A DNA stretch of 64,000 nucleotides, from positions 5,776,001-5,840,000 of the forward strand of contig NC_062235.1 of the NCBI RefSeq assembly GCF_905475465.1, written 5' to 3'. Shown here one piece after another: positions 10,643-23,837 of this stretch. The first letter of the stretch is position 1. Each line of letters begins with the position of its first letter. The notes under the pieces are model-generated. The model ran no database searches. It was not told the origin of the DNA and saw only the letters and a program-made list of their open reading frames with translations. The DNA is from Pieris napi (taxonomy: Eukaryota; Arthropoda; Insecta; Lepidoptera; Pieridae). A program made the translations under genes and the position numbers.

Positions 10643-11894
10643 TATTTACTGTTCGTTTCTTTTAAAAATGCGCTTATTCCACATAACCAAAATACAATAA
10701 ACAAGGTTGCCTGAATTTATCTTAATCATTAATGATATTGCGATGAGTGTATCCTGCGGTAGATGTTTGGAGATCACACAATCTCAAATCAAGCTTACAA
10801 TTCTGATTTCTGAATTCTTAGTAAAATTTTAAATTTTCGTCAGCGAAATGCATTTAATAATTTTGAAGACTGACAGTTCACAGTTGAGTGTTGACAGTTT
10901 GACGATAAGAATATATATAATATTATAATAGTAATGACATTGAGTAGGTTATATTTTTGGGAACCTTAAGTTGGCGGGGGGAAATTAATTTTTTGCACTT
11001 TTTTTGGCTCTATCAACTGTTCGTTAACTGTTCTTCATTGTTCTAGCAAAAAAATTTTTTGTTCGTTTTTTTTTTTGAATTATAAAAAAATTGACATTTA
11101 GTACAACTTTGCCATTTAGTTTTCTTCGATAGGACTTTTAGTTTTGCCGGAAATCGAGATAAACCGTTTTTTACCCTTAAAACTACCCCCCCCCCCCCCA
11201 CCCTTCCCCTTCCCGACCTCAGATCGACCGTAATTTATTTTTCCTTTCATTTTGATCTTATTCCCCTGCTTTTCTAATGGGTTTCATCCTACTGTAATTT
11301 TTTTCACTTTTTATTATTTTTAAAGACTATCTGCACTGGTCTATTATGTAATTGAGTAAAAATAAAGGAACTGATAAAACAATATTTTTAATTCATTTAA
11401 ATCTTAGTAGGTATATGTTGGTGAAGATATGGATCTTCTTAAAGCTTCGTTTATAAAAAAAACGGTGATCAACGTAATTCATTCCATACCATGCAAAAGA
11501 CATTTTGGCTCAAGACTCTGTGTTCGACAGGGTGTCAAAACCCAAGTGTCATGTTGGTCAGTGCGCCGCCTGAAAGATTTCTATCTGTGGCTGATAAATG
11601 CTATACTATTGTGCAATACCAGGCCATAAACTCCAAAAAAAAAAAAAAATACTATTGTGCATATATTAGCTATATATATAATATATACATAGTCTAAATA
11701 GCTAGTTTATTAGTCGATGTAGGCTCGTAATGCCGTTGCTTGTTGAAAAATCGTCAATTGGTATTCTGTATATACTAAATATTTTTTATTTTGTGATAAA
11801 AAATATATCCTGAAATTATTATTAATTTATTATATATGTAACAGTGAAGTGTCAGTCGTTTAGTAATTAAGTTATTTTTCAAGTAGTAGTGATA
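10643..11894. promoter_or_regulatory. Divergent upstream region, POLR3K-YRDC / ceramide synthase A
   Basis: About 1.25 kb between opposed start codons. It contains several T-runs, a near-pure C tract at about 11187-11200 and a small poly-A-tailed insertion at 11616-11649. The open frames seen at 11429-11697 run through that insertion and have no recognisable product. No clear core-promoter motif was identified for either gene. Confidence 0.4.
11616..11649 (+). mobile_element. Miniature poly-A-tailed retro-insertion with 12-bp TSD
   Basis: A 34-bp segment consists of 19 bp of unique sequence ending CCATAAACTCC plus a run of 15 A. It is flanked on both sides by the same 12 bp, TACTATTGTGCA, at 11604-11615 and 11650-11661. 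A 3' poly-A tail with a direct target duplication is the signature of target-primed reverse transcription. The insert looks like the extreme 5'-truncated 3' end of a LINE, SINE or mRNA. The source is not identifiable from 19 bp. Confidence 0.8.
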
Positions 11895-14800
11895 ATGTTG
11901 CGGTATTTATTAGATAAATTTTGGAATGAAGATGTTTGGCTGCCGCCAAATACTACTTGGGAGGACATAAAACCAGGACCCGATAAGGTTGTGGTTTATA
12001 ATGATCACAGGCATCTTCTGTACCCTATACCTTTAGCTTTTGTGCTCATCGCACTGCGCCACCTTATAGAAAAGTAAGGCCAAATATTTATCGTAACTAT
12101 GTCATCTATATGTAACCGTTCGTCTGTGACTCATATTTTTTTATCAATTATTATAGATTATTTATCAGTGATATGTTATCTTATAGTAAAATATAATTCA
12201 GTTTATTACACATAAGAGATAAAGTGGTACTCCAAAAGTTTGATTCACATTTACAAATTAGTTGTATATTATGAATATTAATTAAACTATATAATAGATG
12301 TAATGAATGAATTTATATTTTTAAATGTAAAAATATTTTTGTATCTTATTTAGAAAAATTATCAGACTAAGATATTCAGAGTTGAGACATTTGGCTCAGT
12401 TTTACAGGAGTCATACTTTAAACTAAGTCTCGATTCTGAATTATACACCAAAATCTCTGATATCCTTAGTTAGGTGTCTTGTCTTGAATTTTGGTTAACT
12501 GTATCAGATAAGGTTTAATTCTTTTAAAAATATAGAGAATGTATTTGTTGCAGCTATTGGTATGCACCATTTGGCAAATCGTTAGGTATAAAGAACACAA
12601 GATCAAAAAAGGCTCCCATTATCCCTAAACTAGAAGCAGCATATCAGGAATGTTCTAAAATTAAACATAAGCAGGTAAGTGCATTATCAATTATTGTGTT
12701 TTCATCTTAGGTTTAAATTCGAAATGGTTAAATACTATATAATTTTTTTTTAAATATTGGGAAGACCTTTATTTATATATACTTAAAAAACCTATTTAAG
12801 ATAAAATTCACTGTTTTTATTGGTTGATTTTCATTATCAATAGATCAAAAAAAAATTTATATAGTGATCTCATTTATAGGATATTTAATGGATTGGTTTA
12901 AACTTATTGATGTTTTATTTTTACATATAAAGACCTAAAAGAATAATCTATTAACAATTTCATAATTTTCATTCTTTACCAATTTTCTTTTATTATTGTC
13001 TTTGGTTTATGCAAGTACGGAAAACTTAAAACTTCTTTAATGGAGATAAAAACCAATGGTTATTAAAATAATGTATTAAATTAATATTTCCTAGAGAAGT
13101 TTTATTTATGTCTTCCTTTACTTAGTTGTTTTCAGAAAAATATATAATCTGTATTGATTATTTTTATTACATTACTAAACATTATACAGTGATATCAAAC
13201 TTATAATGTATGTAAAGATTTTTGAAAATAACTTTGTGGGTGTGTGTTAGTTGTGGCTTATTTAACTTCTAACTGTGGCTTCCTTTTCTTTCCAGCAGTT
13301 TTTCAGCAGGGAACAGGTAATTTGCATGATTCATACTTTAAAAAAAGTTTTTTCTTCATTTTTCAACTGCTTATGCTGCATATACATATTATGTACATTT
13401 ATAATTTTTTTATGTTACTAAGCGGATGCTATCTATACTCAATCCCAATCCAATTTTTGTTAATGATATTTCAATCCATTTCTCATAACATAGTTTTCAA
13501 TAACCAATGGATGGATCGTTTTTGTAAAATATTTTTGTATTGGACATTTATCTATCAAAATTTGCGAAAATCAGGATCGTAAATAATTTTAGATCATAGA
13601 TCGAGTATAGAAAGCGGCCGTTAAGTCGTTAAAGTAGAATTTGAAAGTATGCTATTCACATACTTCCGTCATTCATACTGTTTCTTAGGGAGGATTCTAA
13701 TACAATAGATTTACAGTAAAGCCGTATTATGTAATATTGGATTAAAAACTAGTGTTTTACTGGCGATTTTTCTACCTTTTTTATAACGAGTCATTCACAT
13801 CGTCCTTTATTATATCGCCTTATTCGGTTTATTGCCTGTACATATTTAAATATACATATAATTGTATCCGTATAACTACTAGTAACGTTTTCCTTTACTT
13901 ACTTATCATTAACAGTTAATTATAACCAATCGGCCCTGGCTACGCACTGCTAGTAGTGCATAGTAAAGCTGTTCGTTTACATACGCGGCGCACGCCAGCA
14001 AAGCTCTTATCTCTTGGAACTGATACTGTTCATTAATTATACATATTGCACAAATTAATGCTTAATAAAAATAGTTTTTTTTTTAAGACAATTCACACCA
14101 ATTGACCTAGTCCCATGCTAAGCTGGTTAAGCTTGTGTTATGGGTACTAGGCAACGGATATACATACATATTATAGATAGATAGACACATAAATACATAT
14201 TTAAACACCCAAGACCTAAGCACAACACCGAATGCTCATCACATCGATGTTCGTCTCAGCCGGGGATCGAACCCGGGACCCATGGATTCGCAGTCAGGGG
14301 TACTAACCACTAGACCAATGAGTCGTCAATAATCGTGAATTTGTTCAGTATCTTTTTTCGTTGTCATTATATAACGCTCATAAAACTAATTGAAAACTCA
14401 CATTCTTCTATTAATGCTATTTGTTAAGAATCTATATTCATTGATTGAATTAAAAAATATAGAAGGGACCCCTATATTGTATATTGTTAGCTAATAACGA
14501 TGACGAGATTACATTAACATTTATTAACACGCATACAAAATCATAACAAAGAAAGATTTACGCCCTATATAATATATGCGGGGTAGTAAAAAAATTATCA
14601 TTTTATATTATTGCGGTATTTCTAACAATTTATAGTCTTACTAGTGACATGTTGACGTGGGTTTTGATATTAAATAATTCTCAGGTTGTTTGTCATACTC
14701 CATTGGAACGGGTATTTTGGGATTTATCCATGAATTCAATCCTTTTCTTATCAAATGTGTTAAAATTAAATATTGCCTAAGATTTTCCGTGAATGATTTA

Positions 14801-17800
14801 CAATTTTAAATGTATGTTGTTGTTTGAGTTATTATAAATAAATGTCATTGTGTGTCTATCAAGGTTAGCAGAAATCGAGATGACCACGGCCTCCTAGTAA
14901 CCAAGGCACTTGTTAGCCGCAACAATTGCCGCTATGAAGAGGCCAAGCGATATATTATCTCTAATATGGCATTCTAAAAAGAGTCCTTTATTTAAATGTA
15001 TGGCTACTACGGTCTTTATGCACTAATTTGTCTCAGTTTAATTAATATTTCTGTGATTTTTGCCCAAGTTGTAACTCCGAATGTCTGAATTACAGAACAT
15101 TGTACACTTTTGAACTTTAATAAGAAAATCAATTAAAAATAAAATTCTTATAAATTTACATTTACAGCCCGTCAAATCAAGAGTAGAATAGACAAGTACT
15201 GGCCAACTCTGCGTCACTCTATTTTTTGTTTTACAACATTTAATTTGTAGGCATAGACTACAATATACCATATCTTAATCATACTGTACATACTCTTTAT
15301 TGCTCGCATTGCTACGCCTTACATCTTTCTTTCTTGCTTGACCAAAAATTGTGATACATGACCACGAAAATAGTACTATTGTAATCTAAATATCTTTACC
15401 AGTCAAGTGATGTCAACTGTATTGATTATAATGATCATTGCTTCAATTGTTTTGGATAGAACGAATCAGAACTACATATATATTAGAGCCACGGATATAT
15501 AGATCTATATTTCAATTATAAAGTCACTTACTATGAAATTAGTCATTGCTTTATTTGAACGTATTACTAATACTATTAGTTATGTCTTAAATAATTAATT
15601 AATCATTAGGTGACTGATAAACTGATTATAAATTAATAATACGTTATCATTTAACGCTGTCTGGATACAATTTTTAATTTAATTTACATATCAAGAAGTT
15701 GGAGCTTTGAGCACGTGATTAAAATGCTGTACAAAAAAGCGATACAATTGCTTGCTGCTTACACGTGATGATCCCTTTTGTCACAATTTGTAAGCCTTAT
15801 TTTCATGGTTTTAGTCCATCTGTAAACAAAAAAGTCTAATTGTTTAATCAGGTGGAAGTACATAGTAGATATATGCAACTACTTTTTGATTAATATGACT
15901 GCATTGTATAGGTGACACGACTAAGAACAAAACAGCATTTTATTTAATACTATCTGAAAATATTTCCCAAATTTTTCTCTCCATCGTTTGATGGAGAGAA
16001 AAATTCATCTGAGTTCAACTAATAAATAAAAAATACTCGAATTGTTCTAGCCGTCTTTAAATTTTGAGCTTAGCAACATATTTTGCGATTCATTTTAATT
16101 TATATGTATGAATAGAGTACTTGTAACTTTGGTTATAAAGTATTCCTACTCCTTAATAAACACCACTGAGCTAGTCAATGCCAATTGTTTGGATGCTGCT
16201 CTTAGCTTAAATACTTTAGAAATCTAAATCAATTTTCAAATACATACATACAAACATACTATGTCATTAAATATTAGATCACGCCTAACCCTGGCCTCTT
16301 TTTAGTTTAAATTAGACACTGGGCGTACTAAATGAGAGATAAGATTTACGATCGCCAATTCTGGTCTATTACATTTTTTTACATCGTTTATTGCAATGAA
16401 GAAATCATTTTATGACGACAGTTTGCTTAAACACACATATAACAAATGGGGGATATTAGAATTTTCTTCATTACTCACACGTTAAAAGTTTATTTGATGC
16501 CGGCGATATACAAATTATTATATGTTACCAACGAACTTATTCCAAAGTTCCAAATCCTATATAATTAATTAAACGCGATTATTTGGGACATTTTGGCTAG
16601 GAGCTTGCTTCAAGCAATTTGTTGTAATAGGAAGCAGAGTTTGTATACGAATTGTATGGAAGAAGCCAATTGGAGTGGCAACAACAGGCCAGTGACCTAT
16701 ATTTTTTATGCATCTATAAGATTGGATATTTCAGGATTATTTGTACTTATATAGATATAATATTAATCCAAATTTTACACACATCAATAATATTAGACCT
16801 TAAAAATTATAATAATGTATCTATTTCATAAAACTAAAACACACAAGCTTTGAACAGAACAGTCACGGTGAAAGAAAAACTCGCGAGGAAACATGCCTTA
16901 GAAAAAAAAATTCGGCGATGTGTTTCAGGCCCAGTAGTCTGATTATACCTGCCTATTATAAAACACACATAAAAGTGTTTTACATATAAGTCAATTTTTT
17001 TTACACAAAAGTCAATCAAAGAACATAAATATAAATAGGTAAAACTGCCCACTGAAGTATCACCGAACCACTTCGACTAAGTATCCTTCAAGATCAGAGC
17101 GTTCAATTTTTAAAAAGCCGCCAACGCACTAGCGAGCCTTTTGGAAGTGAGAGCGTCCATGGGCGGCGTTGTCACTTAATATTAGATGAGCCTCCTGCCC
17201 GTATGCCACCTGTTCTATAAAAAAAACACCAAAATGAAATATCATTAAGACTAGTTATAGTAGGTACGATATAGTATATACAATATACATATAGCAAAAT
17301 AAGTCAAGAATATGGCAGTAAAGTAAACTAAATTAATGTATTTATTGTGTAAATACAAGCTGTGATCAGCATAATATTGATAACAATGCTCAAGATCACA
17401 TGGACGTGACCGTGGCAATGTAATGGTCAACCTATTTACTAATAACCTATTTACTGTAACAGCACTGCGATTGGAACTATTATAAACCCGGCTGGTTATT
17501 AACGCATTTTTTAAAACAGGAGGCAAACGAACATATAGAATTAAGTGCTTACCGCCGCCCATGCACACGATAGCCTTTAAGGTAATGGTACGCTCTTCTC
17601 TTGAAGGCCTTCATGTCGTAACGGCTCAGCAATACCTATAATGGCAGCTGGTTCCATGGTTGTAGGCGGCAAAATGTGTCTGAAAAAGCGCTTTGTGATT
17701 AAAATTAATATAATAATGGGCTCTACCGATTCTTATGAAATTTTTTATGCATATTCAGTTAGTCTGAGAATCGGCTAATATCTATCTTTCAAAGCCCTAA

Positions 17801-20800
17801 GTGATAAGGTGTGTCCGCCCCAAAAAAATTGTTTTTATTTATTAGACAATTTTTTTGTTTTTATTTTTTATGATACAGCATACAAAAATACATACAAACC
17901 CTATTTTTTATTATAGTAGATGGTTATTTTTATTGAACTATTGTAATAATATACATTGGAAAACAACGTTCGCCGAGTCAGCTAGTTTAATAAAAATATT
18001 TAAATAAATAAATTATTTATATGGATATACCGCGGACTGTCGGTAATGTCACGATTCAGTTTTCTTTAATCTCCAATTTCTTTATTCATGGTACAATAAA
18101 CAGCAAGCTGTTAATGTCACCTAATAAATAATTAAAATGGTATTAAATAATATCGGATCCTCCACGGTTATGTTTAAATAAATTTATATTAATATATACG
18201 AGAATTTAATTAATCATTTACAATGAATTTTGAGTGCTTTGTCAAAGAGAATCTCTTGCTTATCGAAAACCAAAGTTTTAATGTTTTGGAATTTTACAAC
18301 GAATAGAATTTGGCATTCGTGGCTTGTTGGCGAACAAGGTAGAATAAAAGTGAATATTAAACATTCTCGTAGTCTGTTCAATACTACTCTGCATATAACA
18401 TTAAACGTTAGACACTCAAAGCTAACAAATTAGTTTTAATTAGCAGAATTATTAAAACCTGTAAAATCGGCGTTGAAAACAATGCCCGGTCTACAACCAA
18501 TTATCACAAACATACCTTGGCTTTCGACCTACTTTCGTAAGCACACAATTTACCGCGCCCAAAAACAACGTTGGAGGTGATTTTGCGTTGGATTCGTTCA
18601 TTTAGGGAATTTATGGCGAATATAGAAAAGAACCTAAAGTTCTTGAGAGTTGTATATGTTTTGTTAACATACTAGCTGCGAAAATACTGAGAATTCACAA
18701 CTGATATGTATTAACATTGAAGTGTAGAGCTAGATTTTTCAAAATCACATATTGTAGACAAGGTATTAAATGGGTTATTTTTGATATCGTAAATTATATC
18801 TAGTAAATCAATTTCGCTATATATATACTATTTGGGAAATACATTTCCTAAGGTGTATGATCATTAGCTTGTAAAATCTAGGTGGTTACGCCAGCATGAT
18901 AATATCGCTTTGGTATTTAAAAAAAATTGTATCGTTCTTATATTTAACTTGAATTGAACTAACACATCAACCTCTTCTTGAACCAAATAATAGACTTAAT
19001 TTTTTCATATTTGTTTTAATTGTTTGCAATTTCATATCTTTATGGAATGTAAAGCGATAATCGGCCTATGCTGATAAGCTAATCGTGTGGCCCAAATTAT
19101 AACTTTATACAACACGTGTGGACCTTGAACGATTTTTGTGATAAGGGATATCAGACGTGATTCAAAGATTTCCCTGCTAGCTAACTACACTTTTTGAGCT
19201 TCGGGTAAAAAAACTGCTACTGGCTTTAAAAAAAACGTGTAGTGTAGGAAATGACATTTAACAATAGTATACAATGAAAACCATAGGAAATAATATACAT
19301 AGACACAGTTTTAAAAATTATAATAAATGCAGTATTCGTAAACTTCACTCCATAACAAGCACTGGTTCAAAATCTTGCTTATTTGCTTTTTTGCTTTTTA
19401 TTTTTTATATGTAGTATATTTTATGTAACATATTAAATACTTCATTCAATTTGATTAAAACAGATACAATCAATTTTTCCCCAAAGTACAATGTCTTCCA
19501 CAGATATGTGCACTAGCGAAGCAGCTAGATATGACGGAACGTCAGGTGGAGAGGTGGTGGCGCCTTCGAAGAAGTCAGGACAAACCATCTACACTCGTCA
19601 AGTTTTGCGAAAATGCGTGGAGGTGTACCTTCTACCTCTACAACTTTTCTTATGGGGTGTTTATCCTCTGGGATAAGGAATGGTTGTGGGATATAGACCA
19701 GTGTTATATTGGATATCCACATCAGGTCAGTTGGTTTAAAAGTTGTATACGTATAATTTAGCGTATAGGTATGCCTATTATATTGTATGATAAGTATATT
19801 GTGAAGAAAAAGAACTAGAAACGATTATGTCTAAGTATTAGTAATGAAGTATTATTTTTGTAAACTTTTGACAGTAGCACTTAATTACACCCTAATCGGT
19901 AGTTGATATATACATACGTATTAGTGTGTATTGTGTACCTAAAAAGTTTTGATAAAGCTTAAAAAACTTTGTGACGTCGACGACTGGCCTCCATTTAATT
20001 AAACATCGCGCACTCTAAGTTTCAGACGCCACAGATAATGTTTACACCGTTTTAAAACAATGCTGAGTTTTTTTATAATCATAAAGAAAAGCTGTCTCCT
20101 TCGACTGAGCTCTGGTTGTGTATCAGTTTCAGAAAATCATGCGAAATGTTGAATTGATTTTTAGTATTGTTATTCTTTATTTAATTATTTTCAGGGTGTA
20201 ACAAGCGATATCTGGTGGTACTATATGATATCGTCAGCGTTCTACTGGTCGCTGACGTTCTCCCAGTTCTGGGACGTGCGTCGGAAAGACTTCTGGCAGA
20301 TGTTCGTGCATCACTTGGCCACTATCGCTCTGCTCTCCTTCTCCTGGGTCTGCAACCTTCATCGCATTGGCACGCTGGTCCTGCTATTGCACGACTGCGC
20401 TGATATATTTTTAGAGGTATTGCCGCAAAATGTTGTAATCGCCTTTGGGAAATACTGGCCGGAATTTCCTTAATAATGTCCGTTATCAAAAACGTAACAA
20501 ATAATTTGTGTTTGATCTCGTATTGATGTCAAAAAAGTTTGTTGCTAAGCAATTTGTAGATTCATCAGAAAGCTAGTAATGTTCTAAAATTTAAAAGCAT
20601 TTTTCAAATAGATTATTATTATATATTTGTTTATTAATTTTTTTACATTAAATAAAATACCTATTATAAATAATCTACGCAGAAAAAAAATGTATTTTAT
20701 TAATGTTATTTTGACAGTGATGCTAATCAGGATCCAAACTTTTCTAAATAAGATAAACACTTCTTTATAACCGTTAAATGGACAGCAACATTCAGTGACA

Positions 20801-23117
20801 AAATTTAAATCCTTAAAGTTCTTTAAAACTAGTTTATTTTGTTCCAGTAAAATCACAATAAACCAAACATCCCTATATATATTTTAGTTAAATTACATTT
20901 TATTAAATTTTCAGGCGGCAAAAGCAGCTAAGTATGCGAACTATCAAAAGTTTTGCGACGTCATATTTACAATTTTCACCGTCCTCTGGATTGTTACCAG
21001 GCTTGGTATCTATCCATTCTTCATTATTTGGAGGTGTGTATTTAAATCATAATATAATTGTGTAACAAATTGTTACCAAGAAACGCCCTAAGAGGGATTT
21101 GCGCCTGTTTTGTTGTGTTTCTTTTGTCATGGGCTTATGTTCTGCGCTTTAGAACTAAAAATAATTATTGTTACGCGAGGTGAGGTTATAGGTTCGAACC
21201 CCGGCTGTTCCGTACCATGAAGGAAAACATCGTTAGGTTACCGAGATGCGTAAAAGCCAAATAAAGAAGACGTGTGCAGGCACTGAAGACCTCACCTACC
21301 TGCCTATTACAAAACACAAAAGTTCACGAAACATAAAGAAATCTAAGTCCCACACCTAAGAGGTTTGCTACTGGTTTTTTTGGGGTATCAAAACCAGGAT
21401 CTCTACATTCTAATTTATAGTAAAAACTTATTCGAAGCTGAATTTCGACGTATGCTCATGCGAATGAGAAAAAAATTACGCAACTACGGTGAAGTTCGTA
21501 TTAACAATAAAAGTTGTGGGAAGATGCATTGAAATTATTTTGTTCATGCAAAAAAGCATACTACATACTACTACACGAAATTATAAAGATTTACAAGAAA
21601 AAGATGACTGTTTATTCATTAAATGTTTTTTTTTAATTGAGACTTGTTCTTTTAATCAGTTATAGTTATATTTGATTTTGCTTCAGATTATTATGAGCAT
21701 TATACGCTGTTTCTAAACTGCTTTTTTTAAATTTATTACTAGTTATTAAATTAAATATATATAAATATCCAATAATTAAAAGACAATACTAAATTTCAGT
21801 ACATCAATCCGCGCTCCCATGCTTCTACCGATGTTTGCAGCGTACTATATCTTCAACTCGCTACTATGTCTGTTGCTATGTCTACATATGGTATGGACTT
21901 GGCTGATACTGCAAGTTGCCTACAAAGCTATCAATGCTGGCAAGGTAAGGTTTTTTATACCACGATACGATACGATGCGTACTCTGAAAGAGCAGTTTTA
22001 ATTTTTAGTTTCGGTTACACATAATTATATCAAAGACAAGGATATAAATTTAAACTTGTCTATTTAATATTACTATCGGGTTTATAGAATAGCGATGTAA
22101 GCATAGCCTTATTCGCTTGAGAAATCCATATCAATAATAAGAACAATTTTATCATCAAATCTTACATTGACTTAAAATAGACTTAAATTGTAACCCCTTA
22201 TTCATAAAAACTAAAACGTAAATCATGCTACACTGTTAGAACTAAAGTGATCATTTGTTCCTTTTCATCACAGCATACATACAAAGAGACAATTAGTTTG
22301 ATTTAGTTTATATGAATAAGAGGGTAATAGTTTTAAATTGTCTAGTTTCTGTTAATATTGCAAATTCAACGAGGAATATGTAAACTAAATGTTAACTTAT
22401 TTTAGGATTTTCAAAAATGAAGCGGCTCTTTAAGTATATCACATATAGTGATAATATATAAGTTAGTGATCTTATCTTAATTTATGCTTATACATATGAT
22501 TGTCGGTAATTCTTAAACTTTCATTACATGACATAACACTAAAACGGTTCTTAGTAGGTAAAACTACTTACAAATAACTTATTTCTTTAACCACAAAATA
22601 CAAAGAAGTTACACGTAACTGATTATTTACGTTACTAGTTGTTTATGCTTGTGATCGGAGATTCCATTAAAAATTGACAGCAATAAAAAGGCTTACTGCA
22701 AAAGGTTTATACTATTACAATGAGAACTAATAATTCAAAATTAAGTGGCGTTTATAAGTAAGATTTGAAAATAAGAGGATTTCTTTACATTTCAGATGGA
22801 AGGTGATATTCGCAGTTCCAGTTCAGATGTAAGCGATAGTTCACATCAATCCAACCACAGCACGCCGAATAGGGTCAATAATAAAAAGTAATTTTTTTTT
22901 TACTTAATAAATATTATTAATATTCTCTTTGCTTAAGTAAGTACATAGAAGAGTCATACTCAGTGCTGAATCTCTAAAGTTTTAGAACTTCTTATATAGT
23001 GTCAGTCTAGACTTTGATATAATAGTATTGGTTCATTATTAAAAGTTCAAGCAATGACTCAGATATTTTTCAAACAAAGGATACATAAAGTTAACTTTTT
23101 TTTCCAGAGACAAGTAG
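11895..23117 (+). CDS. schlank: Ceramide synthase, schlank-type, paralogue A
   Basis: I join eight exons: 11895-12073, 12554-12674, 19504-19725, 20195-20416, 20915-21033, 21800-21944, 22796-22887 and 23108-23117 (369 aa). All borders are GT-AG. The enzyme N-acylates sphingoid bases at the ER to make (dihydro)ceramide. Visible features are an N-glycosylation sequon NTT at residue 19, a first hydrophobic segment at about 41-56, and a homeobox-like domain at about 75-135 with the basic block VERWWRLRR. The TLC domain contains the Lag motif RRKDFWQMFVHHLATIALLS (catalytic HH at 213-214) and LLLHDCADIF (D241, D244). An acidic serine-rich cytosolic tail RSSSSDVSDSS follows. The tail ends KKDK if the last intron is spliced, or KK if retained (stop 22889-22891). 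A tandem paralogue starts 3 kb downstream. Confidence 0.92.
13296..13316 (+). other. Candidate 21-nt in-frame cassette microexon of paralogue A
   Basis: Within intron 2, CAGTTTTTCAGCAGGGAACAG is preceded by a strong pyrimidine tract and acceptor (TTCTTTCCAG) and followed by a donor GTAATT. Introns 2 and 3 meet at phase 0, so inclusion would add QFFSREQ between KHKQ and ICALAKQ, just before the homeobox-like domain, without a frameshift. I see no counterpart in paralogue B. This is a prediction from splice-site shape only. Confidence 0.3.
14075..14328 (-). mobile_element. tRNA-derived SINE
   Basis: Read on the minus strand, a tRNA-like head carries an A-box region (TGGTCTAGTGG, plus-strand 14308-14318) and a B box (GGTTCGATCCC, 14263-14273). 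A non-tRNA body of about 180 bp follows and then an A-run (T-run at 14075-14084 on plus). This is the organisation of Pol III-transcribed lepidopteran SINEs. It lies antisense within intron 2 of ceramide synthase A. I could not identify a clear target-site duplication. Confidence 0.85.
15970..16005. repeat. Perfect hairpin, 16-bp stem, 4-nt loop
   Basis: AATTTTTCTCTCCATC (15970-15985) is followed by GTTT and then by its exact reverse complement (15990-16005). It lies in intron 2 of ceramide synthase A. There is no T-run terminator context and no element ends, so its role is unknown. Confidence 0.85.
16860..16995 (+). repeat. SINE body fragment
   Basis: The stretch GTGAAAGAAAAACTCGCGAGG through CCTGCCTATTATAAAACACA resembles the body of the SINE copies at 21170-21380 and 33880-34072, which share GAAAACATCGT(G/T)AGG and CTACCTGCCTATTACAAAAC. 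The tRNA-like head is missing or unrecognisable here. Confidence 0.55.
17045..17228 (+). repeat. Interspersed repeat 3' end (LINE/SINE-like)
   Basis: A G+C-richer block contains GCCGCCAACGCACTAGCGAG and GAGCCTCCTGCCCGTATGCC and ends CTGTTCTATAAAAAAAA. An A-rich 3' terminus after a conserved G+C-rich block is typical of a non-LTR retroelement tail common in Lepidoptera. No coding frame is present. Confidence 0.6.
17700..17986 (+). repeat. Interspersed repeat ending TCAGCTAGT
   Basis: This segment (ACCGATTCTTATGAAATTTT ... GAGTCAGCTAGT) is related in reverse complement to 47248-47581. Shared landmarks are the GATTCT(C/T)A(T/G) block, GATACAGCAT and the terminal CGTT(T/C)GCCG(A/G)(G/A)TCAGCTAGT. 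A CTAG-T end would suit a Helitron, but I cannot see a 5' TC end or a terminal hairpin. The class is therefore left open. Confidence 0.55.
21170..21380 (+). mobile_element. tRNA-derived SINE, diverged copy
   Basis: A B-box-like GGTTCGAACCC at 21191-21201 is followed by CCATGAAGGAAAACATCGTT and CACCTACCTGCCTATTACAA. The same body occurs at 16860-16995 and 33880-34072. It sits in the intron between exons 5 and 6 of ceramide synthase A. The A-box region is degraded. Confidence 0.6.
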
Positions 23118-23725
23118 ACTACAGGATTTGAAGTCAATATTTGTATTTAACGAATCTGTTGTTATTGTTGTAATACTTATTTTAGGCTATGGATACATTT
23201 TTTGCTGACTAATTTATTGAAGAGGCTGCAAAAAATTGCTCCTTTGGTTAAGATTGTACTGTTTTTATTTTTAAGCTAAATGCTTTTTGCCTAACAAATC
23301 GAGATAAATTAATAATTGCCAAATATTATATAATAAGCAGCATTTATATCTGGGACCAGATACAAGTGATACTACTTTTTTTTAAGTGTATTGGCATTGC
23401 TTAAATGGTCATTTTTTTTCATTAATTCAATCAATAATTCAAGGTTGAAATGATAAAAGAAACCAAAGAAACATACTATGTTTTTAAATCAATGCTAAAA
23501 ACCAAATGCATATATTATTTATGTTGGAATAGTTTAAGGTGACTTAAATTAATTAATTAGCTTCTTTCTTATGGTGTTTATTTCCTATGGTTTTTCTTAT
23601 GGTGATTATATACCAATCAGTAGATGTTAAAATCAATAATCATTAATGTTATTTTAATGATTGATAACAATTAATAAAGAGTTCTAATTTTACATTGTAA
23701 TTTTAGACTTCTTTCATTGCTGATA

Positions 23726-23837
23726 AAAATGACGGTCGACCTTGTTAACAGCCTTTCATGTAGCTTTATCTAAAATTCCTAATGGTTTGAATTTTCTTCC
23801 AATTTATAATGCATGACTCTTTTACGACCGTCATTTT
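23726..23837. repeat. 13-bp inverted repeat with 86-nt spacer
   Basis: AAAATGACGGTCG (23726-23738) and its exact reverse complement CGACCGTCATTTT (23825-23837) flank 86 nt. If transcribed in the 3' UTR it could bring the two sites together. The pairing is exact, but a biological role is only a guess. Confidence 0.6.

Noticed and set aside
11187..11200. C-tract near 11190 as a regulatory quadruplex
   Set aside because: A single homopolymer run, not four separated runs; may be a slippage product.
13244..13582. 112-residue frame in ceramide synthase A intron 2
   Set aside because: GTG start, hydrophobic low-complexity composition typical of A+T-rich DNA, no similarity recognised.
14261..14328. 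Functional tRNA gene
   Set aside because: The A/B-box block continues into a SINE body with an A tail and lacks a full cloverleaf.
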